Part shown: positions 31,069-40,409 of the stretch, piece after piece
How the letters are laid out: each line of letters opens with the position of its first letter
Numbering within the stretch: the first letter of the stretch is position 1
Source of the DNA: CAIKKG01 sp037444725
Lineage (GTDB): Bacteria > Patescibacteriota > Minisyncoccia > UBA6257 > GWB1-50-10
Direction of reading: 5' to 3'
DNA: 64,000 nt
Assembly (NCBI GenBank): GCA_037444725.1
Contig: JBBILW010000001.1
Span: forward strand, 12,448 to 76,447
Translations under genes and position numbers: made by a program
Notes under the pieces: model-generated
Told to the model about the DNA's origin: nothing
The model's database searches: none
Seen by the model: only the letters and a program-made list of their open reading frames with translations

Positions 31069-32577
31069 ATGAAGTATCGCCCCAAATATTTATTCCTTGG
31101 ACTAGTCATCGCGGGAAGCGTTGCGCTGCTTACGCCTCATTTGGCGCACGCGGGCATTATGGATGACACGGCAATAAAAGTTGGCGTGGCGATGTTTAGT
31201 GTGGTCGCCTACATCATCAACACGATAGTCGGTTTCTTGTTCGTTGCTGCCGCATGGCTCGTCGGCATCGCGATGAGCATCAACGATACCGTCGCAAGCT
31301 CAACCAATTCCATTGTAACCATCGGATGGGGGATATCACGTGATATTGCAAACCTCGGTTTCGTGCTTGCGATGGTCGTTATCGCATTTGCCACCATCAT
31401 CAATTATGAACCATACGGCGCACGCAAACTTCTTGTGAAACTCATCACCGCGGCTATTCTCGTAAATTTCAGCTTGACGATAGGCGGCGTCCTTATTGAT
31501 TTTTCAAACGTCCTCACCCACTTCTTTCTCAGCCGAATCAACGTGACCCCTATCGAACTCGCGAGTAAGCTTGCGCAAGCGCTCGGGCCTCAGAAATTCA
31601 TACTGGGCGACACGACCGATCCGCTTCCGCCCGATCCGAAGAACCAGCCGAATGTTCAGGAGGCGATTGGTTGGGGAGTACTGCTCAACATAAGCGGCCT
31701 TATATTTTCGATGGCATTCATTCTCATCTCCACCATCGTGCTGCTCACCTTTGCCGTCATGCTTCTTGTGCGTTTCGTAACACTTACGATTCTTCTTGCG
31801 TCAGCGCCGCTCTCCTGGCTCTTCAGCGTCATTCCGCAACTGAATAAGATGAACGATCTCTGGTGGAATAAATTTACGCAATGGACGTTCTTTGCGCCCG
31901 CGATGACATTCTTTGTTTATCTCGCGCTTGCGGGTCTCGATGCTCTGTCGATACAATCCACTCCGGATACATTCTTCAGCGACCCTGGACTCGCCACCAT
32001 TATGGCGACGGGCATGAGGGGTGTATTGCTCTGCGGCACACTTGTTGGTGGATTAATGGCCGCAAATAAAATGGGTATTACAGGCGCGGCCGCGGGAATG
32101 GGCGCGGCAAAAGGCTTGTGGAGCGGCACTAAGGGATATGTGGGCGAGCGTGCAACCATGCTTCGCCAGCGCCTTGCGGCGGCGGGCATGCAAATCGATA
32201 AAAGCGGCGTGGCAACGACGGGCGCGGGGCGTGTCGCCGCAGCACTTGGCAGGGGTCTCTATCAGGTACCTCTTGTGGGAACAGGACTCGCGCGAAGGGC
32301 CGAGCGCGTGCGGGACGCGATTGGAAGAGACGCAGCAGCGCACATCGAGAATCGAGGGGTTGTGCGCACCGGTATAATGGGCTCACTCTTCCGCGGCGCT
32401 GCTGAGGGTGCGGGCGTTGTCGGCAAGAAAAAGGCAAGAAAACCTGAGGACATGACAAAAGAAGAACTGCTTGAAGAGCGGGAAACGCTTAAAACTGAAA
32501 AAGAAGCGGCCGAAAAAAGAGGGAAGGCGGCTGAATCCGCAAATATTCCGACGGGTGGTCAAACGCCGTCGGTTTAA
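31069..32577 (+). CDS. TrbL/VirB6-like polytopic membrane protein
   Basis: 502 aa. Signal-like N-terminus (cut near AHAG), about seven hydrophobic segments between ~30 and ~350, including the central WLFSVIPQLNKMNDLWWNKF loop typical of VirB6/TrbL channel proteins, then a soluble tail (~360-502) rich in A, G, K and E. VirB6 forms the inner-membrane channel of T4SS. Family membership is supported by topology, the W-rich loop and neighbours, not by strict sequence identity. Confidence 0.75.
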   Translation: MKYRPKYLFLGLVIAGSVALLTPHLAHAGIMDDTAIKVGVAMFSVVAYIINTIVGFLFVAAAWLVGIAMSINDTVASSTNSIVTIGWGISRDIANLGFVLAMVVIAFATIINYEPYGARKLLVKLITAAILVNFSLTIGGVLIDFSNVLTHFFLSRINVTPIELASKLAQALGPQKFILGDTTDPLPPDPKNQPNVQEAIGWGVLLNISGLIFSMAFILISTIVLLTFAVMLLVRFVTLTILLASAPLSWLFSVIPQLNKMNDLWWNKFTQWTFFAPAMTFFVYLALAGLDALSIQSTPDTFFSDPGLATIMATGMRGVLLCGTLVGGLMAANKMGITGAAAGMGAAKGLWSGTKGYVGERATMLRQRLAAAGMQIDKSGVATTGAGRVAAALGRGLYQVPLVGTGLARRAERVRDAIGRDAAAHIENRGVVRTGIMGSLFRGAAEGAGVVGKKKARKPEDMTKEELLEERETLKTEKEAAEKRGKAAESANIPTGGQTPSV

Positions 32578-32634
32578 AAAACCGAACTCTACGGCTAAGA
32601 ATAGTGGGTCTGCCTAATACATATCAAAAACCGC

Positions 32635-34005
32635 ATGGAAAGTTTTAAGAATCCGTTCGACGCGCGCATTAAAGCAATAGACGACGTTCTTGAGAAACGA
32701 TTCGGAGAAGCAAAAACCGCAAGCGATTGGCAAAAGCGCGTAGAGGCGCTTGAAGAAGAGCAGAAAAAAACCAAAGACGCTGGTTATGATTTTTCGTACT
32801 ACAAATCAGCAATCGCGCAAGCAAGAAAAAAGAAAGTTGAGACTATGGACGACGGCACACTTGAGGAGCAGCTCAAGAAAATTAAGGAGTTCGAATCGCT
32901 TCGTGAAGAAGAGGATAAAATCCTCCGCGAAAAAATAGAAGCGGAAACCGACGAGAAGAAAAAGGAGGGATTAAAAAAGGACAGAAATAAGGCGCTCGCG
33001 TATTATGAAAAGAAAATAAACGAGATTGAAGAAAAGATAAAACCGAAAAATGAGGAGGAGTTCATCAAAAAAATCTCGGACATAGAAGAGAGGAGGAGTG
33101 AAAAACTTCAACGATTGGGAGTAAACAAAGAAGGGAAGACCATCGCAGATGTTACTTATTTCGATTCACAGCTCGCCACAGCGCAACGCGAGCTCGATAA
33201 ACTAATCACCGCAAAAACCGAGAGGCCCGTTCAGTACGTTTTGGAAGCGGGTCTTAAGAAAATCCGCACGCAAAGGGATATAGAAATCGCCTCTCACGGC
33301 ACGAGCAGTTTAAGCGACATCCTTAATGACGCTACAAAAAAATTTACCGTATTTGTTTCCGATTGGCGGAAATTTGATTCGCAAAAACTGAAACAAGCAC
33401 GGCAATGGGAGGCGCGGCGAGCATCGCTCGACAAACTTGAACGAGATTTCGGGCCCGCCATAGAAGAAGTCAAAAAAATCCCCGCGTTCGCGTCTGAAGC
33501 GCAACAGATTGAGGATGAAGTGCGCGCGATTATTAAAGAACAAAAAGAACTTGTGGATGATGAAACAAATAAGACGGATGGCGCGCAAAAATCCAAACCT
33601 GAGGCGTCACAATCGATAGACGATCTTCTGAAGGTGATGGCGATTGCGCAAGAAGGCGAGCGAGTTAAAAAAGAACGTGAGACGTTGCAGCGGGAAAAGC
33701 CGATTCAATTCCTTGTAGAAGATTTGATTAACCAGCTTCAGAAACAGCGTGATACTGAAACTCTTATAGATGCGCTGTATCAATTCGAAAGTTCTTGGCA
33801 AAAGATTGACGAACGCAAGCCGGAAACAGAGGCGGAGTGGGCGCTTCGCCGCGATGCATTGCGGGCACTTAAAATGGAACTCCTCAATGCAAAGAAGAAA
33901 TTGTCTGATATGAAAATCGTTATCGATTATAGCGCAATCGACAACGAGATTGCGGATGCGGACGATTTTTTAGCTGCCGCGGGTAAAAAGGATCAGCAGT
34001 CCTAG
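32635..34005 (+). CDS. Coiled-coil protein with an internal duplication
   Basis: 456 aa, highly charged, no signal or membrane segment: heptad-rich K/E helices throughout. Two regions are visibly related: ~195-285 (RPVQYVLEAGLKKIRTQRD ... VFVSDWRKFD) and ~351-435 (KPIQFLVEDLINQLQKQRD ... FESSWQKID), each followed by a W..RR..L..L pattern. No known family. Embedded in the T4SS-like locus; a cytosolic scaffold or adaptor is a guess. Confidence 0.6.
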   Translation: MESFKNPFDARIKAIDDVLEKRFGEAKTASDWQKRVEALEEEQKKTKDAGYDFSYYKSAIAQARKKKVETMDDGTLEEQLKKIKEFESLREEEDKILREKIEAETDEKKKEGLKKDRNKALAYYEKKINEIEEKIKPKNEEEFIKKISDIEERRSEKLQRLGVNKEGKTIADVTYFDSQLATAQRELDKLITAKTERPVQYVLEAGLKKIRTQRDIEIASHGTSSLSDILNDATKKFTVFVSDWRKFDSQKLKQARQWEARRASLDKLERDFGPAIEEVKKIPAFASEAQQIEDEVRAIIKEQKELVDDETNKTDGAQKSKPEASQSIDDLLKVMAIAQEGERVKKERETLQREKPIQFLVEDLINQLQKQRDTETLIDALYQFESSWQKIDERKPETEAEWALRRDALRALKMELLNAKKKLSDMKIVIDYSAIDNEIADADDFLAAAGKKDQQS

Positions 34006-34062
34006 CCAATAGGAGGTACAATTGAAAACGACATCGGTATATAATGTTTGTATACGAGAGAT

Positions 34063-35226
34063 ATGGATTATTCACTCATCACTGAACAAGCGATTAACAA
34101 CCGATACAATACCGTCCCGGAAGAACTTCGCGATGCGGTGGATTCCGAACAAACGCAAAAGCTGATATCCAACATCAGCAAAACGCAGTATTTGAATGAG
34201 GAAAAATCGCTTATCTTGGAGCAACTCGTTGCACTTGTGCTCCTCGGCTTTATGTCGACAAACGAACTGGTGCACGAGCTTCGCGAACAGCTTTTCTTAA
34301 ACCATGAGCACGCCCGCGTACTGGCAAATGAGCTCAACAACAGAATTTTCGAGTCACTTAAAGAAGAGCTCGCTGCCGCATACAATCCTCCCGCGGCTAC
34401 CATTGAACAGGAAGCGCCTCAGCCTCCCTCGGCGGTAAGAGCACCAGCCGAAGAACCTCTTCCTATTACGTCGTTTAAGATCGCTCCGGAAGCGGCGCCT
34501 GCGCCGGCATCCACGCCCGCGCCCATTTCTCCCGTTTCCATCAACGCAAGCGAAGGCGGGCCCGCAGTTTTGCAGAAACAGACGCCCTTTTTCGAACGGG
34601 CGGAATTAAAACCGACCGGTAAGAAACCGTCGCTTTCATTCAACACGTTCGCATCATCATCCGAGACCACCGAACCGCCTCGCGTTCAGGCAAAAATCGA
34701 AACTCCTCTCGGTGTGCAATGGGCAGCGAAAAAAGAGGAGCCTAAAAAAATGGGGAAGGTGGTGCACTATAGCGAATTCGGCTCATCAGGAGGCGGAGGC
34801 CGCCCCGCACCCGTTTCGGAGTTTATTAATCTTGAGGCGCTCAAAAAGGTTTCGCTCGACACAAAGCCCGCCCCCGCGGCACCGCAGGTAGCCCCAGCCG
34901 CACCTCAATCCGCAAGCCCCGCTCCGCAGCAACCTCCGGCAGCTCCTTCTGCGCCGATTCTTAACCCCGACGTGCCGACGCTCATCACGCCGGTCGCAAC
35001 GATAAAGCCAGCGCCGATAGAAGAGAAAAAGAGTCCTCTCATGTGGGGTATAAATCCCATTTCTGTAAGCGTTCCAACTGCCACAACAGCTGATTCGGGA
35101 CCGAAGCGTATGGATGCAATAGTGCCTAATGCCGGCTCTCCAGCAGCTCAAAAACCAGCTCCCGTACCGATTTCGAGCGATACGAAACAACCCGCACTTG
35201 AAGGAAATGTTATTCACCTTCGCTAA
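34063..35226 (+). CDS. Protein with helical N-domain and long Pro/Ala-rich tail
   Basis: 387 aa from ATG 34063. The N-terminal ~105 residues are helical and may form a small binding domain (LILEQLVALVLLGFM is amphipathic rather than a clear membrane helix). The rest is disordered, P/A/S-rich, with repeated APAAPQ-type stretches. Its stop shares a base with the ATG of the PrgI gene, so the two are translationally coupled. No family recognised. Confidence 0.6.
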   Translation: MDYSLITEQAINNRYNTVPEELRDAVDSEQTQKLISNISKTQYLNEEKSLILEQLVALVLLGFMSTNELVHELREQLFLNHEHARVLANELNNRIFESLKEELAAAYNPPAATIEQEAPQPPSAVRAPAEEPLPITSFKIAPEAAPAPASTPAPISPVSINASEGGPAVLQKQTPFFERAELKPTGKKPSLSFNTFASSSETTEPPRVQAKIETPLGVQWAAKKEEPKKMGKVVHYSEFGSSGGGGRPAPVSEFINLEALKKVSLDTKPAPAAPQVAPAAPQSASPAPQQPPAAPSAPILNPDVPTLITPVATIKPAPIEEKKSPLMWGINPISVSVPTATTADSGPKRMDAIVPNAGSPAAQKPAPVPISSDTKQPALEGNVIHLR

Positions 35227-35723
35227 TGGCACAATTTCAGATACCACAATTTATTGAAGAGGAGGCAAAAATTGTCGGCCCTCTTACCATTAAACAATTC
35301 GGCTATCTCGCAGTCGCGGGGGGCCTTTCGTTTGGGCTCTTCTATTTATTTACGTTCTTTCTCTGGCTTATAGTGTCCGCCATTCTTATCGGCGCGGCGG
35401 CCGCCCTTGCATTCGTGAAGATTAACGGACAAGGTCTTCCTGAAATTCTTCTCGCGGGCTTTTCATTTTTATGGAAACCGCGCCGTTATGTTTGGCAGCG
35501 GGCAATGCAGCAGACCACGCTCGACATTTCCGATCTTGAAAAAATACAAACGATACGCAAAAGCATCAGTATTTCGGACAAGCTTAAGAACATCGCTGTA
35601 GGAGTGACTACGGGAAAGATATTCCGCGGCGAGGGCGAAACACCAAGTCAGCCCAAAGAGCGTTATCAGGTTGTTTCTTACCTTACCGGGGAGCAGAAGG
35701 TAGCAAAGCGCATCGATTACTAG
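35226..35723 (+). CDS. PrgI-family protein
   Basis: 165 aa. Start block MAQFQIPQFIEEEAKIVGPLTI, then two close membrane helices (~28-46 and ~50-70), the GQGLPEILLAGFSFLWKPRRYVW loop and a soluble tail. This is the PrgI layout (PF12666), an inner-membrane protein found next to VirB4 in Gram-positive-type conjugation systems; it corresponds in position to VirB3. A good marker that the locus is T4SS-related. Confidence 0.85.
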   Translation: MAQFQIPQFIEEEAKIVGPLTIKQFGYLAVAGGLSFGLFYLFTFFLWLIVSAILIGAAAALAFVKINGQGLPEILLAGFSFLWKPRRYVWQRAMQQTTLDISDLEKIQTIRKSISISDKLKNIAVGVTTGKIFRGEGETPSQPKERYQVVSYLTGEQKVAKRIDY

Positions 35724-35745
35724 CGCATAAACCGTTGAAATACGG

Positions 35746-35751
35746 TACAAT
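35746..35751 (+). promoter_or_regulatory. -10 box upstream of the VirB4 pair
   Basis: TACAAT, 8 nt before ATG 35760, in the 36-nt gap after the PrgI gene. Confidence 0.4.
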
Positions 35752-35759
35752 ATACGTAT

Positions 35760-36410
35760 ATGGCAGAAGTCAGCCTTCCTACACAACAATTCGTTGATAT
35801 AAAAGAGGTGCGCAATGGCGTCGTCTACCTGAAACAGGGAGGCATGCGCAAGATTCTTATCGTGAGCGGCGTTAACTTCGACCTCAAATCCGAGGCTGAG
35901 CAGACCGCCATTCTCGGCACGTTCCAAAACTTCATCAATACCATCGATTTTCCTGTTCAATTTTTCATTCACTCGCGCAAAGTAAACATCGAGACCTATC
36001 TTGAGAAGATGAGCGAGCGACAATCAAAGGAAGAAAACGAGCTCTTAAAAATACAGATTGGAGAATATATTGAATTTATCCGCTCATTTGTCGAACAGAA
36101 CGCTATTATCAATAAAACTTTTTTTGCAATTGTCCCTTACGACGGCGGAACGGTAGTGGCGGGCGGGGGAGTCGACAATATTCTTAATATGTTCAACAAG
36201 CCCCAGTCTGCCGACGTGCAAAAACAGCAATCGGAACATGCCGCACTCGAACAACTTGAGTTGCGCGTTACCGAAATTTCAAACGGAATTGAACAAATCG
36301 GCCTCCGTGTAACTCCTTTGAGCGACGCCGAGATAGTCGAGCTTTTCTATAACCTTTACAATCCGCAGCTTCAGGAAAAGAAGGGTCTTGAGATTACCAA
36401 GCAACAATGA
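35760..36410 (+). CDS. TraC/VirB4 N-terminal-like domain as a separate protein
   Basis: 216 aa, no Walker motif. The fold-like pattern (QQFVDIKEVRNGVVYLKQGGMRKILIVSG ... FVQFFIHSRKV) matches the N-terminal region of TraC/VirB4 ATPases, normally fused to the motor domain. The stop overlaps the ATPase start by 4 nt, so the two are probably made in equal amounts and assemble together. Confidence 0.7.
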   Translation: MAEVSLPTQQFVDIKEVRNGVVYLKQGGMRKILIVSGVNFDLKSEAEQTAILGTFQNFINTIDFPVQFFIHSRKVNIETYLEKMSERQSKEENELLKIQIGEYIEFIRSFVEQNAIINKTFFAIVPYDGGTVVAGGGVDNILNMFNKPQSADVQKQQSEHAALEQLELRVTEISNGIEQIGLRVTPLSDAEIVELFYNLYNPQLQEKKGLEITKQQ

Positions 36411-38158
36411 AAATAAAAATCCCGCAACTCTATAAGCCGTCGCCTCAAGATCTCCCGAACATTATTGCGCCGTCGGGACTTGAGATTAATGCGAACTACA
36501 TTAAAATCGGCGATTATTACGCGAAAACGCTTTTTATTTTCACCTATCCTCGTTTTGTGATGACGGGATGGTTTTCGCCCATTATCAATATGGCGGAAAT
36601 GATGGATGTTTCCATCTTCATGCATCCCATGGACACCTCGCTCGCGCTTCAAAATCTCCGTAAAAAAGTTGCGCAGGTAGAATCGGAGCTTAATGAAAAA
36701 CAGGCGAAAGGAATGGTGCGCGACCCCATGCTTGAGACCGCATACCAAGACATAGAAACGCTGCGCGACGCGCTTCTTCAGGCACGCGAGAAGCTTTTTA
36801 AAGTCGGTGTATATATTACTGTGTACGCACAAACACTTGAGGCGCTCACCAAAATCGAGGGCCAGGTTTCAAATGTTTTGGAAGGGAAGCTTGTGTATAT
36901 AAAACCGTCTCTTTTCAAACAACTCGAGGGGTTTGACTCCACACTTCCTCTTGGCGAAGACAAGCTGCAGATTCACACGCCGCTCAACTCCGGCTCCGCT
37001 TCGTCGCTCTTCCCGTTTGTATCACCTGATTTGAGCTCTGAAAAGGGAATTCTCTTCGGCATCAATATGAGCAATAACAGCCTCATTATTTTTGACCGTT
37101 TCTCGCTTGAAAACGCGAACCAGGTTATTTTCGCAAAGTCTGGCGCCGGTAAATCATATACCACCAAACTCCAGATTATCCGCTCACTCATGACGGGCAC
37201 CAATGTCATTGTTATCGACCCCGAAAACGAGTACCAAAACCTTGCCAATGCGGTCGGCGGAAGTTATTTCAAGATTTCACTTACCTCACCGAGCCACATT
37301 AATCCGTTCGACATCCCCATCATTCCGGAAGGGGAGGAGCCCGGAGACGTCTTCAAATCGCACGTGTTGAACCTCACGGGTCTTTTGAAACTCATGCTCG
37401 GCACTATTACGCCCGAGGAAGACGCGATGCTCGATAAAGTTATCACCGACACGTACGCCTCACGTGACATTACGGCTGAGAATTTCGGTGTCACGAAAGA
37501 AATCAACCCGCCGCTCCTCGAAGACCTTCAGATTATTTTGCAAAACACCGAGGGCGGCCGCGCTCTTGCTCAGCGTCTTGAAAAATTCACTCACGGTTCG
37601 TATGCCGGCTTCACCAATGCGCCGACGAACGTTGATATCAAGAACCGCCTTATCGTGTTCTCAATCCGCGACCTGGAGGAAGAATTGCGCCCCATCGCGA
37701 TGTACATCGTGTTGAACTTCGTGTGGAACCTCGTACGCTCCGAGCTCAAACAGCGCCTTCTCTTTGTCGACGAGGCGTGGATTATGATGAAGTTTAAAGA
37801 CAGCGCCTCCTTCCTCTTCGGCCTTGTAAAACGCGCGCGCAAATACTTCCTCGGCATAACGACCATCACCCAGGACGTGGAAGATTTCTTGAAGTCGGAA
37901 TACGGACGACCGATTGTCACGAACTCTGCAATGCAGATTCTCATGAAACAGTCGCCGAGTTCTATTGAGGCAGTTGCGAAAACATTCGATCTCACCGATG
38001 GCGAACGCGTGCTTCTTCTGGAAGCCGGGGTGGGCGAGGGGTTGTTCTTTGCGGGTGCAAAGCACGTAGCTATTAAAATAATCGCGTCATACACGGAAGA
38101 TCAGATTATTACTACAAACCCCGAGCAAATGCTGGAGACTAAAGGATTGCAAAAATAA
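36407..38158 (+). CDS. VirB4-type T4SS ATPase
   Basis: 583 aa. RecA-like motor of type IV secretion systems. N-terminal linker part (~1-200), Walker A SGAGKS at 245-250, motif VIVIDPENEYQNL, Walker B LLFVDEAWIMM, TTITQD sensor-like region and a C-terminal Q-containing segment (MQILMKQSP). Complete for ATP hydrolysis. No VirD4 coupling ATPase, VirB11 or relaxase is in the window, so this may be a secretion or filament system rather than a conjugation element. Confidence 0.9.
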   Translation: MKIKIPQLYKPSPQDLPNIIAPSGLEINANYIKIGDYYAKTLFIFTYPRFVMTGWFSPIINMAEMMDVSIFMHPMDTSLALQNLRKKVAQVESELNEKQAKGMVRDPMLETAYQDIETLRDALLQAREKLFKVGVYITVYAQTLEALTKIEGQVSNVLEGKLVYIKPSLFKQLEGFDSTLPLGEDKLQIHTPLNSGSASSLFPFVSPDLSSEKGILFGINMSNNSLIIFDRFSLENANQVIFAKSGAGKSYTTKLQIIRSLMTGTNVIVIDPENEYQNLANAVGGSYFKISLTSPSHINPFDIPIIPEGEEPGDVFKSHVLNLTGLLKLMLGTITPEEDAMLDKVITDTYASRDITAENFGVTKEINPPLLEDLQIILQNTEGGRALAQRLEKFTHGSYAGFTNAPTNVDIKNRLIVFSIRDLEEELRPIAMYIVLNFVWNLVRSELKQRLLFVDEAWIMMKFKDSASFLFGLVKRARKYFLGITTITQDVEDFLKSEYGRPIVTNSAMQILMKQSPSSIEAVAKTFDLTDGERVLLLEAGVGEGLFFAGAKHVAIKIIASYTEDQIITTNPEQMLETKGLQK

Positions 38159-38162
38159 TGCC

Positions 38163-38513
38163 ATGGAAGACGAGAAGCCATTTTCTCTTGTTGAAATAAT
38201 CTTCGGCACTCTTATTGCGCTTATCATCGACGTTGTGGCCGCGATTGCGAGCGCGTTCAGTCTCGGTATTCTCGGTTTTTTTGTCCACGCGGGAACATGG
38301 CTCGTCTTCACGCTCTGGTTTACAATTAAAGGGTTGGGCGTGACCGCTTCGCTCGCGAGAAGATATTTTCTTCCCATGGCAATTCAGGCAATTCCTTTTC
38401 TCCCCACAACAACCGTAACATTCCTCATGGTCACGTATATGGAAAATAATCCCGATAAATTCGCTGCAGTTACGTCAGTGGCACGCGTAGCGGGTACTGT
38501 TGCAAAGCTATAA
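38163..38513 (+). CDS. Small polytopic membrane protein of the T4SS-like locus
   Basis: 116 aa with three hydrophobic segments (~8-35, ~40-60, ~72-92) and short loops; acidic N-terminus. Unknown family. 4 nt after the VirB4 gene and 2 nt before the next, so clearly part of the operon. Confidence 0.65.
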   Translation: MEDEKPFSLVEIIFGTLIALIIDVVAAIASAFSLGILGFFVHAGTWLVFTLWFTIKGLGVTASLARRYFLPMAIQAIPFLPTTTVTFLMVTYMENNPDKFAAVTSVARVAGTVAKL

Positions 38514-38515
38514 CC

Positions 38516-39193
38516 ATGCGCCAACTCACCACAATTCTTGCGTTCGCCTTCGTGCTTTTTATCGCGCTACACTCTTTCGCGTACGCAGCAGGGGCGCCGG
38601 CGCTCATCATCACGTGGAAAGCCGATAATTATTACCCCATTAACTTCGAGGGCAGGGCGCTTCCTTCGCCGACAACGCCCGTAACCGTTTCTGTAGAGGG
38701 CGCTGTTGATGGAAAACTTATCGATCTCTCAAAGGCGGACATTTCCTGGTACAAAGACGGTGACAGGTTTGATGTAGGCTCCGGACTTAAAGAAACTTCA
38801 TTTAATGCCGAGGACACGGATGCGGGCTCGCACTTTATCCGCGTAGTTGCGGTTATTAATGGAGTTTCCGCGGAGCAAACGATTCGCATACCCGTCGTAA
38901 GCCCCGTCGCAGTGCTCGAGGTGCCATATCCGAATAAAGTCGTTCCTGCGGGAACTGTGGCGAATCTCGTAAGCGTGCCTTACTTTTTTAATGCGTCATC
39001 GATAACCGACTTCATCTTCAGCTGGCAGATTGCCGACCTCAAACAAAACACCGGAAGCGATAACGTACTCGCGATAAATGTCGGCACGCCTTATACTGAT
39101 GACCAACGGACAGTGACGGTTAACTCGTACATTCAAAATCGCAATAATCCGTTTGAAATCGTGAAGCTTCTCACCGATATTTTTGTGAAATAA
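38516..39193 (+). CDS. Secreted Ig-like domain protein
   Basis: 225 aa. Signal peptide ~1-24 (cut near AYAAG), then two beta-sandwich-like domains: ~28-120 (PVTVSVEGAVDGKL, TDAGSHFIRVVAVINGV) and ~125-225. Such PKD/Ig-like folds are common in surface proteins. No enzyme motif. Confidence 0.65.
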   Translation: MRQLTTILAFAFVLFIALHSFAYAAGAPALIITWKADNYYPINFEGRALPSPTTPVTVSVEGAVDGKLIDLSKADISWYKDGDRFDVGSGLKETSFNAEDTDAGSHFIRVVAVINGVSAEQTIRIPVVSPVAVLEVPYPNKVVPAGTVANLVSVPYFFNASSITDFIFSWQIADLKQNTGSDNVLAINVGTPYTDDQRTVTVNSYIQNRNNPFEIVKLLTDIFVK

Positions 39194-39202
39194 TCCATCT
39201 CA

Positions 39203-40408
39203 ATGACCAGACGACAAATTACCATCCTCCTCATACTTTTCCTCATGGTCGTGGGTGTTATCGTGTACGCAATTTTCTTCCGTGGAACAACGACTCCCGC
39301 GGAACAAGCAGCGCCCTCCGAGCAGCAAACCACAGGAGAGCCGCAAGGCGTGACGGGCACCACAGGAACAACTCCTTCTGGCGCCACACCTGAGGCGACA
39401 ACAACCACCACGACCGAATTTCCTCCGGCGGCCACCGCGGGAGATACGTATGTGCTCAAAAAACTTTCCGACGGTCCTGTTGTAGGCTATTGGGCGGCAA
39501 AAAATTCAAATGACGTCTATTATCTCACCAACGACGGATATGTGATGTCGGCAAAAGAGGGGCCTGATGTAGATCTCTTAAAACAGGAAGTGAAGGGGGT
39601 AATCAAGCTTGAGGGATCTCCCTCAGGAAACAAGGCGCTTGTCGCATTCGGAAATGCAGCCTCCCCGCAATGGGCCGTGTTCGACACACAAGACAAGGCA
39701 TGGAGACCGCTTCCCTCAACTATTATTGATGCAACATGGGGCATAAGCGATGACGGCATTGTGGCAACCACGAAGTCTATGGGGAATAACATTGCGCTCA
39801 CCTATATCACTATCTCCAAAACGCCGTTTGATATTAAAACTATCGTGAAGGATTTTCGCTTCAACAGCGTAACTCTCGCCATAAAATCTATTGACGAGCT
39901 TTACATAATGGAACGCCCGTCCGCATTGGCGCTATCGCATGTCTGGCTTTTCAATCTTAAGTCGAACGCCCTCACGCAGGTGCTTAATCCGGCAAACGGC
40001 CTCACGCTTGTTCCGGGAAGCAATAAAGATATTTTCTTCCGTTTTAGCTCGCCGAATAATTTTGCGATACTCAACCGCTCGCTTGGCATGACGCAGCCAT
40101 TTCCTTATGTCACATTACCTCAAAAGTGCGACGGGGTAAGCACGGCCGTTTACTGCTTTGTTCCTAAAAATACTTCTATTTTTTCGGCCAGCAATTCAAT
40201 GCCCGATGATTATCTTATGAAAAAAACGTACACGAGCGATGATTTTTACCGCCTTGACCTCACGACAGGAGGGGATAGGCTTATAGTAACGGGCGACTCA
40301 GCAAACGCTCCTGCACTTGATGCGCAAAATGTGCGGACGAGGGGCACATCAACGTATTTCGTTAACCGTTACGATAACTATGTCTATGCGATCCAGAAGG
40401 CACAATAA
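39203..40408 (+). CDS. Membrane-anchored beta-propeller-like protein
   Basis: 401 aa. N-terminal membrane helix (~8-28), a T/P/E-rich linker (~30-75), then repeating ~40-50-residue units with aromatic/Asp blade endings (YYLTNDGYVMS, AVFDTQDKAW, VWLFNLKSNAL, FYRLDLTTGGDRL), as in TolB/WD40-type propellers. Function unknown; possibly a periplasm-like or surface scaffold for the secretion machine. Confidence 0.65.
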   Translation: MTRRQITILLILFLMVVGVIVYAIFFRGTTTPAEQAAPSEQQTTGEPQGVTGTTGTTPSGATPEATTTTTTEFPPAATAGDTYVLKKLSDGPVVGYWAAKNSNDVYYLTNDGYVMSAKEGPDVDLLKQEVKGVIKLEGSPSGNKALVAFGNAASPQWAVFDTQDKAWRPLPSTIIDATWGISDDGIVATTKSMGNNIALTYITISKTPFDIKTIVKDFRFNSVTLAIKSIDELYIMERPSALALSHVWLFNLKSNALTQVLNPANGLTLVPGSNKDIFFRFSSPNNFAILNRSLGMTQPFPYVTLPQKCDGVSTAVYCFVPKNTSIFSASNSMPDDYLMKKTYTSDDFYRLDLTTGGDRLIVTGDSANAPALDAQNVRTRGTSTYFVNRYDNYVYAIQKAQ

Positions 40409-40409
40409 T

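Noticed and set aside
34016..34045. Consensus promoter before the 387-aa gene
   Set aside because: TTGAAA at 34022 and TATAAT at 34040 are both good, but the spacer is only 12 bp, too short for a sigma-70 promoter. The TATAAT alone may serve as -10.
35735..35751. TTGAAA as -35 for the VirB4 pair
   Set aside because: Only 5 bp separate it from the TACAAT box, so it was not used as evidence.
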